This document shows, in pieces, positions 1 to 7,617 of a stretch of DNA of 12,683 nt. The position numbers and the translations under genes were made by a program. Position 1 is the first letter of the stretch; every line of letters begins with the position of its first letter. The notes under the pieces were generated by a model. It saw nothing but the letters and a program-made list of their open reading frames with translations, ran no database searches and was not told the DNA's origin. Origin of the DNA: JAVBLT01 sp031553315 (GTDB lineage: Bacteria; Verrucomicrobiota; Kiritimatiellia; RFP12; DVOR01); contig JAVBLT010000055.1 in assembly GCA_031553315.1 (NCBI GenBank), positions 1-12,683 of the forward strand. Reading direction: 5' to 3'.

Positions 1-89
1 ACGGTGTTGTAGCCGACGACTTGGCTTTCCACTTGGGCCAATGTGTAACCGGCGAGGAGAACCGATAAGGAAAAAACCATCTTTTTCAT
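1..89 (-). CDS. Secreted protein, N-terminal fragment (runs off the left edge)
   Basis: Thirty codons are visible from ATG at 89 down to position 1, with no stop. The peptide begins MKKMVFSLSVLLAGYTLAQ, a classic signal peptide (basic start, hydrophobic core, probable cleavage after Ala18), followed by VESQVVGYNTV. From memory, a short 'VGY-TV' stretch just after the signal peptide is common in secreted proteins of Verrucomicrobiota and Kiritimatiellota. A GGAGG ribosome binding site (plus-strand CCTCC at 100-104) sits 10 nt upstream of the ATG and supports the start. The gene is divergent from pstS and shares its upstream region, so it could be phosphate-regulated, but nothing shows this directly. 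The function is unknown because the body of the protein lies outside the window. Confidence 0.75.
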   Translation of the reverse strand, partial: MKKMVFSLSVLLAGYTLAQVESQVVGYNT

Positions 90-256
90 AACAAATTTAC
101 CTCCGCCCCAAACAAAAAAACGAATCAGACATCCGTTTGGGTGGGGGTGGATGGTTTCTGAAATGAAGGGGTTATGGGAAAATGATGATGGGGTGGTTTG
201 TTGGATGGATGGAAAAAGGGTGGTGTTTGAAGGGGTGAATGGGGGGTGTGAGGGTG

Positions 257-311
257 TTTAATGAAATCTTAACGGGGGCTTAATGTGGGTTTAATGGGGG
301 TGGGGTTTACT
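257..311 (+). promoter_or_regulatory. Pho box: four tandem 11-bp repeats, with candidate -10
   Basis: The heptamers TTTAATG (257-263), CTTAACG (268-274), CTTAATG (279-285) and TTTAATG (290-296) recur at an exact 11-bp step, consensus YTTAAYG. Tandem direct repeats with 11-bp periodicity are how PhoB/PhoP response regulators bind, and the sequence resembles the cyanobacterial PyTTAAPyPy box. A weak -10-like TTTACT lies at 306-311, close behind the last repeat, as expected when the box replaces the -35. The start codon of pstS is 47 bp further on. Because phoB and phoR are in the operon that follows, autoregulation by phosphate limitation is the natural inference. Confidence 0.8.
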
Positions 312-316
312 AGGGG
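274..316 (+). other. Potential G-quadruplex overlapping the Pho box and -10
   Basis: Five G-tracts lie on the plus (non-template) strand at 274-278, 287-289, 296-300, 302-305 and 313-316, separated by 8, 6, 1 and 7 bases. Pho repeat 3 and most of repeat 4 fall in the loops. The geometry permits a three-tier quadruplex, but one loop exceeds the usual 7-base limit, and the region is G-rich overall, so this could simply reflect local composition. Confidence 0.35.
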
Positions 317-357
317 TGTCGGCGGGTATTGGGCCCGGTGATGAAAAAGGAAAAAGT

Positions 358-1173
358 ATGAAACTGTTTGTTTGTGCGGCTTTTGCGGTGGGGATGATGG
401 GGGGGATGGGGTTCGCCGGGAGGATCACGGTGGATGGTTCAACCACTGTGGGGCCGATCGTTAAGGCGTTTGCGGAGGCGTTTTCAAGGGATAATAAGGG
501 GGTGGAGATCTCGGTGAGTGAATCGGGGTCGGGAAATGGGGCGAAGGCGTTGGTGAATGGGTTGTGTGATGTCGCGATGCTGTCGCGCCCGCTGAAGGTG
601 TCGGAGCTGAGGGCGGGGATGGAGAAGGGGGTGTTTCCGTTCCCGGAGATTGTGGCGTATGATGCGATTGTGGCGGCGGTGCATCCGGCGAACCCGGTGA
701 GGAATCTGTCGGTGGCGCAGCTGAGGGATGTGTATGCGGGGAGGGTGAGGAATTGGAGGGATGTGGGCGGGGCGGATGTGCCGGTCGTGGTGATCGCGAG
801 GGATGCGAACAGTGGGACGTTTGAATCGTTTTCAACGCTGGTGATGAGGGGGGAAAGGATTGTCGGGGGGGCTGAGACGATCGGGAGCAATGGGGCGGCG
901 AAGCAGCGTATCCAAAAAACGCCGGGGGCGATTGCGTTTATCGGTATCGGTTATTTGGATAAGGGGGTGAAGGGGCTGTCGGTGGATGGGGTGGAGCCGA
1001 CGGCGGAGAATGTGATTTCGGGGAAGTATCCGATTTCGAGGCCGCTTTTTATCTTCACGCGGGGGGTGCCTGAGATGGGGGGCGAGCTGTTCCGGTTTGT
1101 GAATTTCTTTCTGACGGAAAAGGGGCAGGAAATTGTGGAGGCGACGGGTTTTGTGCCGGTCACGAATTACTAA
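358..1173 (+). CDS. pstS: Phosphate ABC transporter, periplasmic phosphate-binding protein
   Basis: PstS captures inorganic phosphate in the periplasm and delivers it to the PstCA permease. The 271-residue product starts MKLFVCAAFAVGMMGG, a Sec signal peptide, with cleavage likely near residue 21. Phosphate-binding segments of the family are present: DGSTTV (26-31), SESGSGNG (54-61) and RDANSGT (148-154). The ATG at 358 is preferred over the upstream in-frame GTG at 316 because it begins the signal peptide and follows an AAAGGA ribosome binding site at 346-351. No lipobox is evident, so it is probably a soluble binding protein. It is the first gene of the pst-pho operon, directly behind a Pho box. 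Third codon positions are dominated by G, unlike the C-rich genes further down the same operon. Confidence 0.93.
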   Translation: MKLFVCAAFAVGMMGGMGFAGRITVDGSTTVGPIVKAFAEAFSRDNKGVEISVSESGSGNGAKALVNGLCDVAMLSRPLKVSELRAGMEKGVFPFPEIVAYDAIVAAVHPANPVRNLSVAQLRDVYAGRVRNWRDVGGADVPVVVIARDANSGTFESFSTLVMRGERIVGGAETIGSNGAAKQRIQKTPGAIAFIGIGYLDKGVKGLSVDGVEPTAENVISGKYPISRPLFIFTRGVPEMGGELFRFVNFFLTEKGQEIVEATGFVPVTNY

Positions 1174-1186
1174 GGTTGGTGCGGAT

Positions 1187-2293
1187 ATGGGTGCGTGTTC
1201 TGGAAATCTGTTGATGACGGCGGCTTCGTTGCGGCGGCAGCGGGTTTTGCGCAGGGTGGGGGAAGCGCTGCTGGCGCTGGTGGGGTGCGCTTCGGTCTTT
1301 GCGGTGCTGTTTATTTTCTGGTTTATCGCGAAGGATGCGTTTCCGTTTATGGTCACGCGGGGGGTGAGGGGGTTTTTCCTTTCGGCGGCGTGGTATCCTT
1401 CGGGGAATCCGGCGGAGTTTGGGGCGCTGCCGATTATCATGGGCTCGCTGATGGTGACGCTGGGGGCGTGTGTGGTGGCGGTGCCGACGGGGATTTTCGC
1501 GGCGGTGGCGCTGAGTGATATGGTGCCGTTTGGCTGGCGCCAGCATGTGAAGGTGGCGGTGGAGATTCTGGCGGCGATTCCGTCGGTGGCGTATGGTTTC
1601 TTTGCGCTGGTGGTGCTGGCTCCGCTGTTGCAGGGGGCGGGGGGGAGGCTGCCGGCGGGGTTGCTGGCGCTGGTGGGGTTTCCGGCGGCGGCGCTGGTGG
1701 CGCTGGTGTGCGGCGAACGCTGGGGGGGGCGGTCGAAGTGGTCGCGCAGGGGGCTGGCTTGGGTGTTGCTGGCGCTGACGGGCGGGGGGATGTGGTGGCT
1801 GGTGCAGCGGCTTGCGGGGGTTCAGATCGCGAGTGGCACGAATGCGTTTACGGTTTCGCTGGTGCTGGGTGTGATGGCGCTGCCGACGATTGTCTCGGTG
1901 GCGGAGGATGCGCTTCAATCGATTCCGCGGGAGGTGCGGGAGGGCTCTTACGCGCTGGGGGCGACTCGGGCTGAGACGCTTTCGAAGGTGGTGCTGCCGG
2001 CGGCTTCGAGCGGGATTTGCGTGGCGGTGATGCTGGGGGTGATGCGCGCGCTGGGGGAGACGATGGTGGTGTGGATGGCGGCGGGCAATGCGGCGCGGCT
2101 GCCGGATCCCTGGTACAATTTCTTCGCGCCGGTGCGGACGCTGACGGCGACGATTGCGGGTGATATGGGTGAGGCGGATCATGCCACGGGTTCGGAGCGG
2201 TTCAGTGTGTTGTTTGTGATGGCGCTGCTGCTGCTGGTCTTCTCGTTTGGGATTAATCTGGTTTCGGCGCGTGTCATGAAGGGAAAGAAGTAA
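1187..2293 (+). CDS. pstC: Phosphate ABC transporter permease PstC (enlarged)
   Basis: This is an inner-membrane permease subunit that pairs with PstA to form the phosphate channel. The 368-residue product has a first membrane segment at about 26-48. It carries the binding-protein-dependent permease (EAA) loop near 250-275, with GATRAETLSKVVLPAA, which contacts PstB. Typical PstC proteins are about 300-320 residues. The extra length lies around 155-220, where two additional hydrophobic stretches flank a basic loop starting at G176 (GERWGGRSKWSRR). The ATG at 1187 lies 13 bp after the pstS stop, with only a weak AAGG upstream. An in-frame ATG at 1214 is an alternative start. Codon use is strongly G-ending, as in pstS. 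Confidence 0.9.
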   Translation: MGACSGNLLMTAASLRRQRVLRRVGEALLALVGCASVFAVLFIFWFIAKDAFPFMVTRGVRGFFLSAAWYPSGNPAEFGALPIIMGSLMVTLGACVVAVPTGIFAAVALSDMVPFGWRQHVKVAVEILAAIPSVAYGFFALVVLAPLLQGAGGRLPAGLLALVGFPAAALVALVCGERWGGRSKWSRRGLAWVLLALTGGGMWWLVQRLAGVQIASGTNAFTVSLVLGVMALPTIVSVAEDALQSIPREVREGSYALGATRAETLSKVVLPAASSGICVAVMLGVMRALGETMVVWMAAGNAARLPDPWYNFFAPVRTLTATIAGDMGEADHATGSERFSVLFVMALLLLVFSFGINLVSARVMKGKK

Positions 2294-2297
2294 AGCC

Positions 2298-3656
2298 ATG
2301 CGGATTCAGACTCGGCGGTTTCTCAACAACAGCTTCACGTGCACCGGGTTCTTCGCGCTGGCTTTGATGGCGTTTGCGGTGCTGATCATTCTGGGGCCGA
2401 TGATTTGGCGCGGTTCGGGGGCGGTTTTCTTCTGGGCCACGAGCGAACACCGCCGGTTGCTGTTCGAGCAGTTCAATATCGGCAGCGGCGAGGCGGTGTC
2501 GGCGGAGCGTATGGCGCGGCAGGAGGCGCTGGCGCCGGTTTACGGGGCGTTTAAGGCGTTTGATGCGGCGGTGAGGGAGCGGTCTCCGGCGGAGCGCAGG
2601 GCGCTTCGCAAGGAGGCGGCGGAGCTGAAGGAGGCGGTGGCGAAGGTGGTGGGGCCGTTTCCGGGCGACCCTGAGCCGGCGCTGATTCGCAGCCAATACG
2701 GTCAAACGCGCCTTGACCGCGCCCGGGAGGAGCTGCGCCATGTGTTCACGAAGGCGCAGTGGGTGTACCCGGTCGATGCGCAGGGTAATCCGCAGCCGGG
2801 GGTGTTGAGGGAGAGCCCGCGCCGCGAGGTGTTTGCGGGCACGCCGCTGGAGGCGGTTTTTGATTGCCTCGCCACGCATGAACGGGAGATTCTCCGCCCG
2901 AAGTTTACGGTTTATTATCAGTTTTTCACGCTGCCTTCGCTCGATGCTCATTTCTTCGGGGGCATTATGCCCGAGCTTTTGGGCACGCTTTACCTGGCGA
3001 TCGGCGCGATGATTTTCGCGGTGCCGGTGGGGGTGACCTCGGCGATTTACCTCACGGAATACACGCGCCAGGGGCGGCTGGTCGAGATGATTCGCGCCTG
3101 CATCAACACGCTGGCGGGGGTGCCGAGTATTGTGTTTGGTCTTTTTGGGTTGACTTTCTTTATCGTCACTCTGAAAATCACTCCCGGCAAGAGTATTTCC
3201 GCCGGCGCGCTGACGTTGGGGCTGCTGGTGCTGCCTACGATCATCCGCGCGGCGGAGGAGGCGATCCGCTCGGTTCCGCCGACCTATAAGGAGGCGGCGC
3301 TGAGCCTGGGCGCGGGCAAGTGGCGCACGATCTGCACGGTGGTTTTGCCGGCGGCGTTGCCGGGCATTCTCACGGGGATTGTGATCAGCATGGGGCGCGC
3401 GGCCGGTGAAACGGCTCCGGTGATTTTCACCGCCGCCGTGAGCATGGGCGGCGCGGTGGGGATCCGCAATCTGCTCACGAGCCCCACGCCGACGCTCTCC
3501 TGGAACATTTACAATCTCGTGAGCGAGCATGAGGCGGCCGACGAGATCCGCCATGTGCAATACGGCATGGCCGCCACGCTGGTGGCGCTGGTGCTGCTTC
3601 TGAACCTGATTGCGATTGTGCTGCGGGCGCGGATCGCGCGCCGTTTGAAAGGATAA
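2298..3656 (+). CDS. pstA: Phosphate ABC transporter permease PstA with a long extra-membrane insertion
   Basis: This is the second permease subunit of the phosphate transporter. The product has 452 residues, against about 280-300 for a usual PstA. The first membrane helix is at about 16-36 and the second begins near 224. Between them lie about 180 residues that are largely hydrophilic, with a charged, probably helical stretch (for example RSPAERRALRKEAAELKEAV). By topology this insertion should face the periplasm. The C-terminal part is standard: several membrane helices and the EAA loop around Y330 (YKEAALSLGAGKWRT...VVLPAALPGI). Some alphaproteobacterial PstA proteins carry an N-terminal extra domain (DUF3333), and I cannot tell whether this one is related. 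It starts 4 bp after the pstC stop. Its base composition shifts from G-rich to balanced along its length. Confidence 0.9.
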   Translation: MRIQTRRFLNNSFTCTGFFALALMAFAVLIILGPMIWRGSGAVFFWATSEHRRLLFEQFNIGSGEAVSAERMARQEALAPVYGAFKAFDAAVRERSPAERRALRKEAAELKEAVAKVVGPFPGDPEPALIRSQYGQTRLDRAREELRHVFTKAQWVYPVDAQGNPQPGVLRESPRREVFAGTPLEAVFDCLATHEREILRPKFTVYYQFFTLPSLDAHFFGGIMPELLGTLYLAIGAMIFAVPVGVTSAIYLTEYTRQGRLVEMIRACINTLAGVPSIVFGLFGLTFFIVTLKITPGKSISAGALTLGLLVLPTIIRAAEEAIRSVPPTYKEAALSLGAGKWRTICTVVLPAALPGILTGIVISMGRAAGETAPVIFTAAVSMGGAVGIRNLLTSPTPTLSWNIYNLVSEHEAADEIRHVQYGMAATLVALVLLLNLIAIVLRARIARRLKG

Positions 3657-3661
3657 AGGCG

Positions 3662-4426
3662 ATGCCGAAACACTCCCCTCACATTTCCGCGCGCGAATTC
3701 TCGGTCTTCTACGGCGGGCACGAAGCGGTGAAACGCGTTTGCCTCGATTTCCACCGCGGCGCCGTCACGGCCATCATCGGGCCCAGCGGCTGCGGCAAGA
3801 GCACGCTTCTGCGCGCCGTCAACCGCATGAACGACCTCAACCCCCTCTGCTCCGCCCGCGGCGAACTGCTGCTCGACGGCGTGGACGTTTACGACCCGCG
3901 GCTCGATGAGGCGATGCTGCGCCGCCGCGTGGGCATGGTTTTCCAGAAATCGAACCCCTTTCCCAAATCGATCTACGACAACATCGCCTACGGCCCGCGC
4001 CTTCACGGCATCACCCGGCGCACGGAGCTCGATGCGATCATTGAAAAATCGCTCACCGGCGCCGCGCTTTGGGGCGAGGTGAAGGATCGCCTGCACAGTA
4101 GCGCGCTGGGGCTCTCGGGCGGGCAGCAGCAGCGGCTGTGCCTGGCGCGCGCGCTGGCGGTGGAGCCGGAGGTGCTGCTTATGGATGAGCCGACCTCCGC
4201 GCTCGACCCGCGCTCGACGACCCGCATCGAAGAACTCATCGGCGAGCTTGCGGGAAGCTACACCATTATTATCGTCACGCACAACATGCAGCAGGCTGCG
4301 CGCGTGTCGCAGTTTACCGCCTTCATGTACGAAGGGTCTCTCGTGGAATACGGCGAAACGGGGCGCCTCTTCACCAACCCCGTGGAAAAGCAAACGGAAG
4401 ATTACATCACCGGCCGCTTCGGCTAA
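3662..4426 (+). CDS. pstB: Phosphate ABC transporter ATP-binding protein
   Basis: PstB is the cytoplasmic ATPase that powers phosphate import through PstCA. The 254-residue protein has every ABC motif: Walker A GPSGCGKST (40-48), the Q-loop in MVFQKSNPFP, signature LSGGQQQR (151-158), Walker B VLLMDEP (171-177) and the switch histidine in THNMQQ (H207). The SNPFPKSIYDNIAYGPR segment is characteristic of PstB and not of other ABC ATPases. Length matches the family. It starts 5 bp after pstA. An AAAGGA at 3648-3653, overlapping the pstA end, is the likely ribosome binding site. From this gene on, synonymous positions become C-rich on the coding strand. Confidence 0.96.
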   Translation: MPKHSPHISAREFSVFYGGHEAVKRVCLDFHRGAVTAIIGPSGCGKSTLLRAVNRMNDLNPLCSARGELLLDGVDVYDPRLDEAMLRRRVGMVFQKSNPFPKSIYDNIAYGPRLHGITRRTELDAIIEKSLTGAALWGEVKDRLHSSALGLSGGQQQRLCLARALAVEPEVLLMDEPTSALDPRSTTRIEELIGELAGSYTIIIVTHNMQQAARVSQFTAFMYEGSLVEYGETGRLFTNPVEKQTEDYITGRFG

Positions 4427-4438
4427 GGAGAACCGATC

Positions 4439-5107
4439 ATGAAACTTTTGCAGAAAGAAATCGATGCGCTTGAAAACGGCCTTCTCGCCCTCGCCGCCGA
4501 TGTGGAGACCGGCCTGAGAAAAGCCGTCCGGGCCGTGGAAATCCTCGACCGGGGTCTGTGCGACGAGGTCATCGCCGGCGATACCTTCATCGATGCCGCC
4601 GAGGTGGCGCTCGAAGAGGAATGCCTCAAGATTCTCGCCCTCTACCAGCCTGTGGCGATCGACCTGCGCAAAATCGTCGCGGTGCTCAAAATCAACAACG
4701 ACCTCGAGCGTATCGGCGATTATTCCGTGAGCATTGCCAAGCGCTGCGACACGCTCACGCGCATGCCCGATGCCAAAGCCTACCACAACCCGCATTTTCC
4801 CCACCTCGTCAACGCCGTGACCGGTCTCCTTCAGCGCGCCATCGACAGCTTCGTGCGGATGGATGTCGCCCTCGCCCGGCGCGTGCGCCTCGAAGAGGCC
4901 GAAACCGATACCCTCCGGCGCATGGTCAGCAACGAATTGACCGAAATCGTGCGGAAAAACACCCAGGCGGGCATTGTTGAGGTTGCGCTTGAACACCTGC
5001 GTGTGGTACGCTCGTTGGAACGCATCGCCGACCACGCCGTCAACATCGCCGAAGATGTGATTTATATGATCGACGGCACCGTCGTCCGCCACAAGGAGGA
5101 AGCATGA
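4439..5107 (+). CDS. phoU: Phosphate signalling regulator PhoU
   Basis: PhoU is a cytoplasmic, metal-binding helical-bundle protein that links the Pst transporter to PhoR and keeps the Pho regulon off when phosphate is plentiful. The 222-residue product contains the two PhoU repeats with their hallmark motifs INNDLERIGDYSVSIA (85-100) and LERIADHAVNIAEDV (193-207), whose acidic residues form the metal clusters in known structures. Length is close to the usual 215-240. An AAGGAG ribosome binding site at 4425-4430 overlaps the pstB stop, 8 nt before the ATG. The stop codon overlaps the phoB start by 4 bp (ATGA), which suggests translational coupling. Confidence 0.95.
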   Translation: MKLLQKEIDALENGLLALAADVETGLRKAVRAVEILDRGLCDEVIAGDTFIDAAEVALEEECLKILALYQPVAIDLRKIVAVLKINNDLERIGDYSVSIAKRCDTLTRMPDAKAYHNPHFPHLVNAVTGLLQRAIDSFVRMDVALARRVRLEEAETDTLRRMVSNELTEIVRKNTQAGIVEVALEHLRVVRSLERIADHAVNIAEDVIYMIDGTVVRHKEEA

Positions 5108-5808
5108 ACAAGCCCCGTATCCTGATCGTTGAGGATGATCCCGACATCCTCGAGCTCATGCGCTACAACCTCGAAAAGGCCGGCTACATCGCCGAAACCG
5201 CGCCCGACGGCCCCACTGGCCTCTCCCGCGCCGCGGCTTCTCCGCCCGATCTCATCCTGCTCGACCTGATGCTGCCGGGGATCGACGGCCTCTCCTGCTG
5301 CCGCCGCCTGAGGGAAGAGCCTGCCACCGAAAATGTGCCCGTCGTCATGGTCACCGCCCTCTCCGGCGAACACGATGTGGTCACCGGCCTCGATTGCGGC
5401 GCCAGCGATTACATCTGCAAGCCCTTCTCCCCCCGCGTGCTCCTCGCCCGCATCCGCGCCCTTCTCCGCCGCAACGGCCCCGATTCACCCGATGCGCTCA
5501 AGCCCCTCGCCTGCGGCCCCGTCGCCCTCGATCCCCGCCTCCACAGCGTGACCCTCCTCGGCGAACGCCTCGACCTCACCCTCACCGAATTCCGCCTCCT
5601 TCAGGCGCTCGCCGGGCATCCCGGCCGGGTCTACACCCGCGATCAGCTCATCGATCTGGTGCGCGGGCAACACTTCGCCGTGACCGACCGGATTATCGAT
5701 GTTCACCTCGTGGCGCTCCGCCGCAAGCTGCGCCCCTACGGCGACCTCATTGAAACCGTTCGCGGCGTGGGGTACCGCTTCAACCCTGCCGCGACTCCCT
5801 CCGAATAG
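5104..5808 (+). CDS. phoB: Phosphate regulon response regulator, OmpR family
   Basis: PhoB is the DNA-binding response regulator activated by PhoR under phosphate starvation. The 234-residue protein has a receiver domain (about 5-122) with acidic pocket E10/D11/D12, phospho-acceptor D54 in LLDLMLPG, T84 and K106. A C-terminal winged-helix domain follows (about 135-230) with LTLTEFRLLQALAGHPGRVYT and the ending ETVRGVGYRF. It may be called phoP in some lineages. Placement between phoU and phoR in the pst operon supports the role. The four-repeat Pho box upstream of pstS is its probable binding site, so the operon likely activates itself. It is translationally coupled to phoU by a 4-bp overlap. 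Confidence 0.93.
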   Translation: MNKPRILIVEDDPDILELMRYNLEKAGYIAETAPDGPTGLSRAAASPPDLILLDLMLPGIDGLSCCRRLREEPATENVPVVMVTALSGEHDVVTGLDCGASDYICKPFSPRVLLARIRALLRRNGPDSPDALKPLACGPVALDPRLHSVTLLGERLDLTLTEFRLLQALAGHPGRVYTRDQLIDLVRGQHFAVTDRIIDVHLVALRRKLRPYGDLIETVRGVGYRFNPAATPSE

Positions 5809-5817
5809 GAACCGATT

Positions 5818-7617
5818 ATGCTTCACCGCGCGACCCGCCCGCCCGGCACCCTCTTCCGGCGTTTTTTCCTCAGCATCGCCCTGGCGGTGATTCTTTTTGC
5901 CGGCGCCAGCATCTGGTTTACCTCCCGCACCATTTCCAGCGCCTACACGGAGATCACCCGGCGCAACCTGATCACCACCGCCTCCATTGCCTCCGCCGGC
6001 CTGCCCGAGCTGCTCGGCGATCCCGCCCGGCTCGCCGACCGCATGAAAACCCTCGCCCGCGCCGGCGAACAGCTCCGCGTGACCGTGATCAGCCCCGCAG
6101 GCGCCGTGCTTGCCGATACCGGCCTCCCCTCCGCCGCGCCCGAAAACCACCGCAACCGTTCGGAAGTTGCCGAAGTGCTCGCCGGCGCCCCTTTCGCCAC
6201 CCGCGAGGGCTACAGCGCCACCCTCCGCCAGCACCTCTACTACCTGGCCATTCCCGTGAAAAACCCCAACACGGGCGAGCTGATCGCCGTCTGCCGCGTG
6301 TCGTACCCCATCAACACCCTTTTCCTGGCCCGTGAGAAACTCGCCAACGCCGTCTTCATCATCACCGGCGTGAGCTTCCTGCTCATTCTCCTGCTCTGCA
6401 TGGCCCTCACCCGGTCGGTTTCAAACCCTCTGCGTGAAATCGTCCGGGCCGCGACCGGCATCGCCGAAGGCGACCTCACCGTACGCCTCGGTTCCACCGG
6501 CATCCTCGAGCTTGACCGCATCGCCGCGCGCTTCAACGCCATGGCCGTGGCCCTCGGCGACCAGATGAACGCCCTCCGCCGCGAACACACCCACCTCTCC
6601 ACGCTCCTCGACACCCTCTCCGCCGGCGTCCTCCTCATCTCCCCCGGCAACCGCATTCTGCACGCCAACGCCGCCGTCCGCGCCTGGTTCGCCTTTCCGC
6701 CCGGCGGCGAAGCCGAGCCGCCGCTCGCCGCGCGCATCCGCCATGGCGCCGTGGCGAACCTTCTCGCGCTCATTCGCGCGGCCGGCTCTGTGCAGGAATG
6801 CGAATTCACCATCGAATCGGAATCGGGCGAAGAAGCGCGGCACATCCTCCTGCGCGGAAAACCCGCCTTGGGCGATGCGCTCCTCATTTTGACCGACATC
6901 ACCCGCCTCAAATACCTTGAGACCCTCCGGCGCGACTTCGCCGCCAACGTCTCCCACGAGCTGCGCACCCCCGTCACCGCCATCCTCGGCTTCGTGGAAA
7001 CCCTCCAAAACGGCGCTATCGACGACCCCGCCTGCGCCCGCCGCTTCCTCTCCATCATCCACGCCCACACCCTGCGCCTGGGCAACGTGATCTCCGATAT
7101 CCTCTCCCTCACCCGCATCGAGCGCGAAAGCGAAGGCGGCGCCGCCCCCCTTCCCCCCGTGCCCCTCCACCCCATGCTCGCCCAGACCCTTGAAATGTGG
7201 GAACCCATCGCCGCGGAAAAAGACATCACCCTCGCGCTCGCCGAGGCCGCCCCCGCCGCCATCCTCCCCCTCAACGAAGGCCTCTTCCTCCAAGCCCTCG
7301 GCAACCTCGTCTCCAACGCCATCACCTACAGCCCTGCCGGCTCCACAATCCGCCTCAGCGTGGAAGATGACGGCAATTCCATCGCCGTGAGCGTCGCCGA
7401 TTCGGGCATCGGCATCGACCCCGCCCACCACGGCCGCATCTTCGAGCGCTTCTACACCGTGGATAAAAACCGCAGCCGCGCCAACGGCGGCACCGGCCTC
7501 GGCCTGGCCATCGTCAAACACATCATGAACCTCCACGCCGGCAGCGTGAGCGTGACCAGCGAACCGGGCAAAGGCAGCACCTTCACCCTGCGTTTCCCTA
7601 GAGCATATTTCGATTGA
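5818..7617 (+). CDS. phoR: Phosphate regulon sensor histidine kinase; 3' end altered by a palindromic element
   Basis: PhoR is an inner-membrane sensor kinase that phosphorylates PhoB. Domains in order: membrane helix at about 15-35, extracytoplasmic sensor region 36-175, second helix about 176-197, HAMP linker about 198-248, a PAS-like region about 255-360, HisKA with phospho-acceptor H380 in NVSHELRTP, then HATPase with N box (N500 in NLVSNAITYSPAG), G1 (D528 in ADSGIGI) and G2 (from G557, GGTGLGLAIV). The 9-bp gap after phoB holds an AGGAA. The last five codons and the stop (7600-7617) lie in a palindromic repeat element. Excising the element between its flanking TA copies would restore an ending ...RFPKTA-stop, so the present C-terminus RAYFD is probably acquired. 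All catalytic motifs are upstream, so function should be intact. Confidence 0.93.
   Translation: MLHRATRPPGTLFRRFFLSIALAVILFAGASIWFTSRTISSAYTEITRRNLITTASIASAGLPELLGDPARLADRMKTLARAGEQLRVTVISPAGAVLADTGLPSAAPENHRNRSEVAEVLAGAPFATREGYSATLRQHLYYLAIPVKNPNTGELIAVCRVSYPINTLFLAREKLANAVFIITGVSFLLILLLCMALTRSVSNPLREIVRAATGIAEGDLTVRLGSTGILELDRIAARFNAMAVALGDQMNALRREHTHLSTLLDTLSAGVLLISPGNRILHANAAVRAWFAFPPGGEAEPPLAARIRHGAVANLLALIRAAGSVQECEFTIESESGEEARHILLRGKPALGDALLILTDITRLKYLETLRRDFAANVSHELRTPVTAILGFVETLQNGAIDDPACARRFLSIIHAHTLRLGNVISDILSLTRIERESEGGAAPLPPVPLHPMLAQTLEMWEPIAAEKDITLALAEAAPAAILPLNEGLFLQALGNLVSNAITYSPAGSTIRLSVEDDGNSIAVSVADSGIGIDPAHHGRIFERFYTVDKNRSRANGGTGLGLAIVKHIMNLHAGSVSVTSEPGKGSTFTLRFPRAYFD

Larger units (their letters stand above)
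90..357. other. Divergent intergenic regulatory region, extremely C-poor on the plus strand
   Basis: This 268-bp gap separates the divergent secreted-protein gene from pstS. It holds the ribosome binding site of the minus gene near 100-104, the Pho-box array at 257-296 and the pstS ribosome binding site at 346-351. Positions 159-267 contain no C at all on the plus strand (109 consecutive bases), while runs of G are frequent. No convincing ORF or RNA gene is seen in it. Confidence 0.8.

Noticed and set aside
316..357. Upstream GTG start for pstS adding 14 residues
   Set aside because: It would put MSAGIGPGDEKGKS before an obvious signal peptide and lies at the predicted transcription start. 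The ATG at 358 has its own ribosome binding site.
341..361. Six-codon upstream ORF (MKKEKV) whose TGA overlaps the pstS ATG
   Set aside because: Its ATGA overlap with pstS is suggestive of coupling, but there is no convincing ribosome binding site and such a short frame is expected by chance.
1160..2299. Minus-strand ORF opposite pstC, extremely Arg/His/Pro-rich
   Set aside because: The biased composition is an antisense shadow of the G-rich pstC codons, not a plausible protein.
3509..5092. Long minus-strand ORF (527 codons) opposite pstB and phoU
   Set aside because: It lies antisense to two clearly conserved genes, has no recognisable domain, and arises because high-GC codon bias removes stops from the antisense frame.
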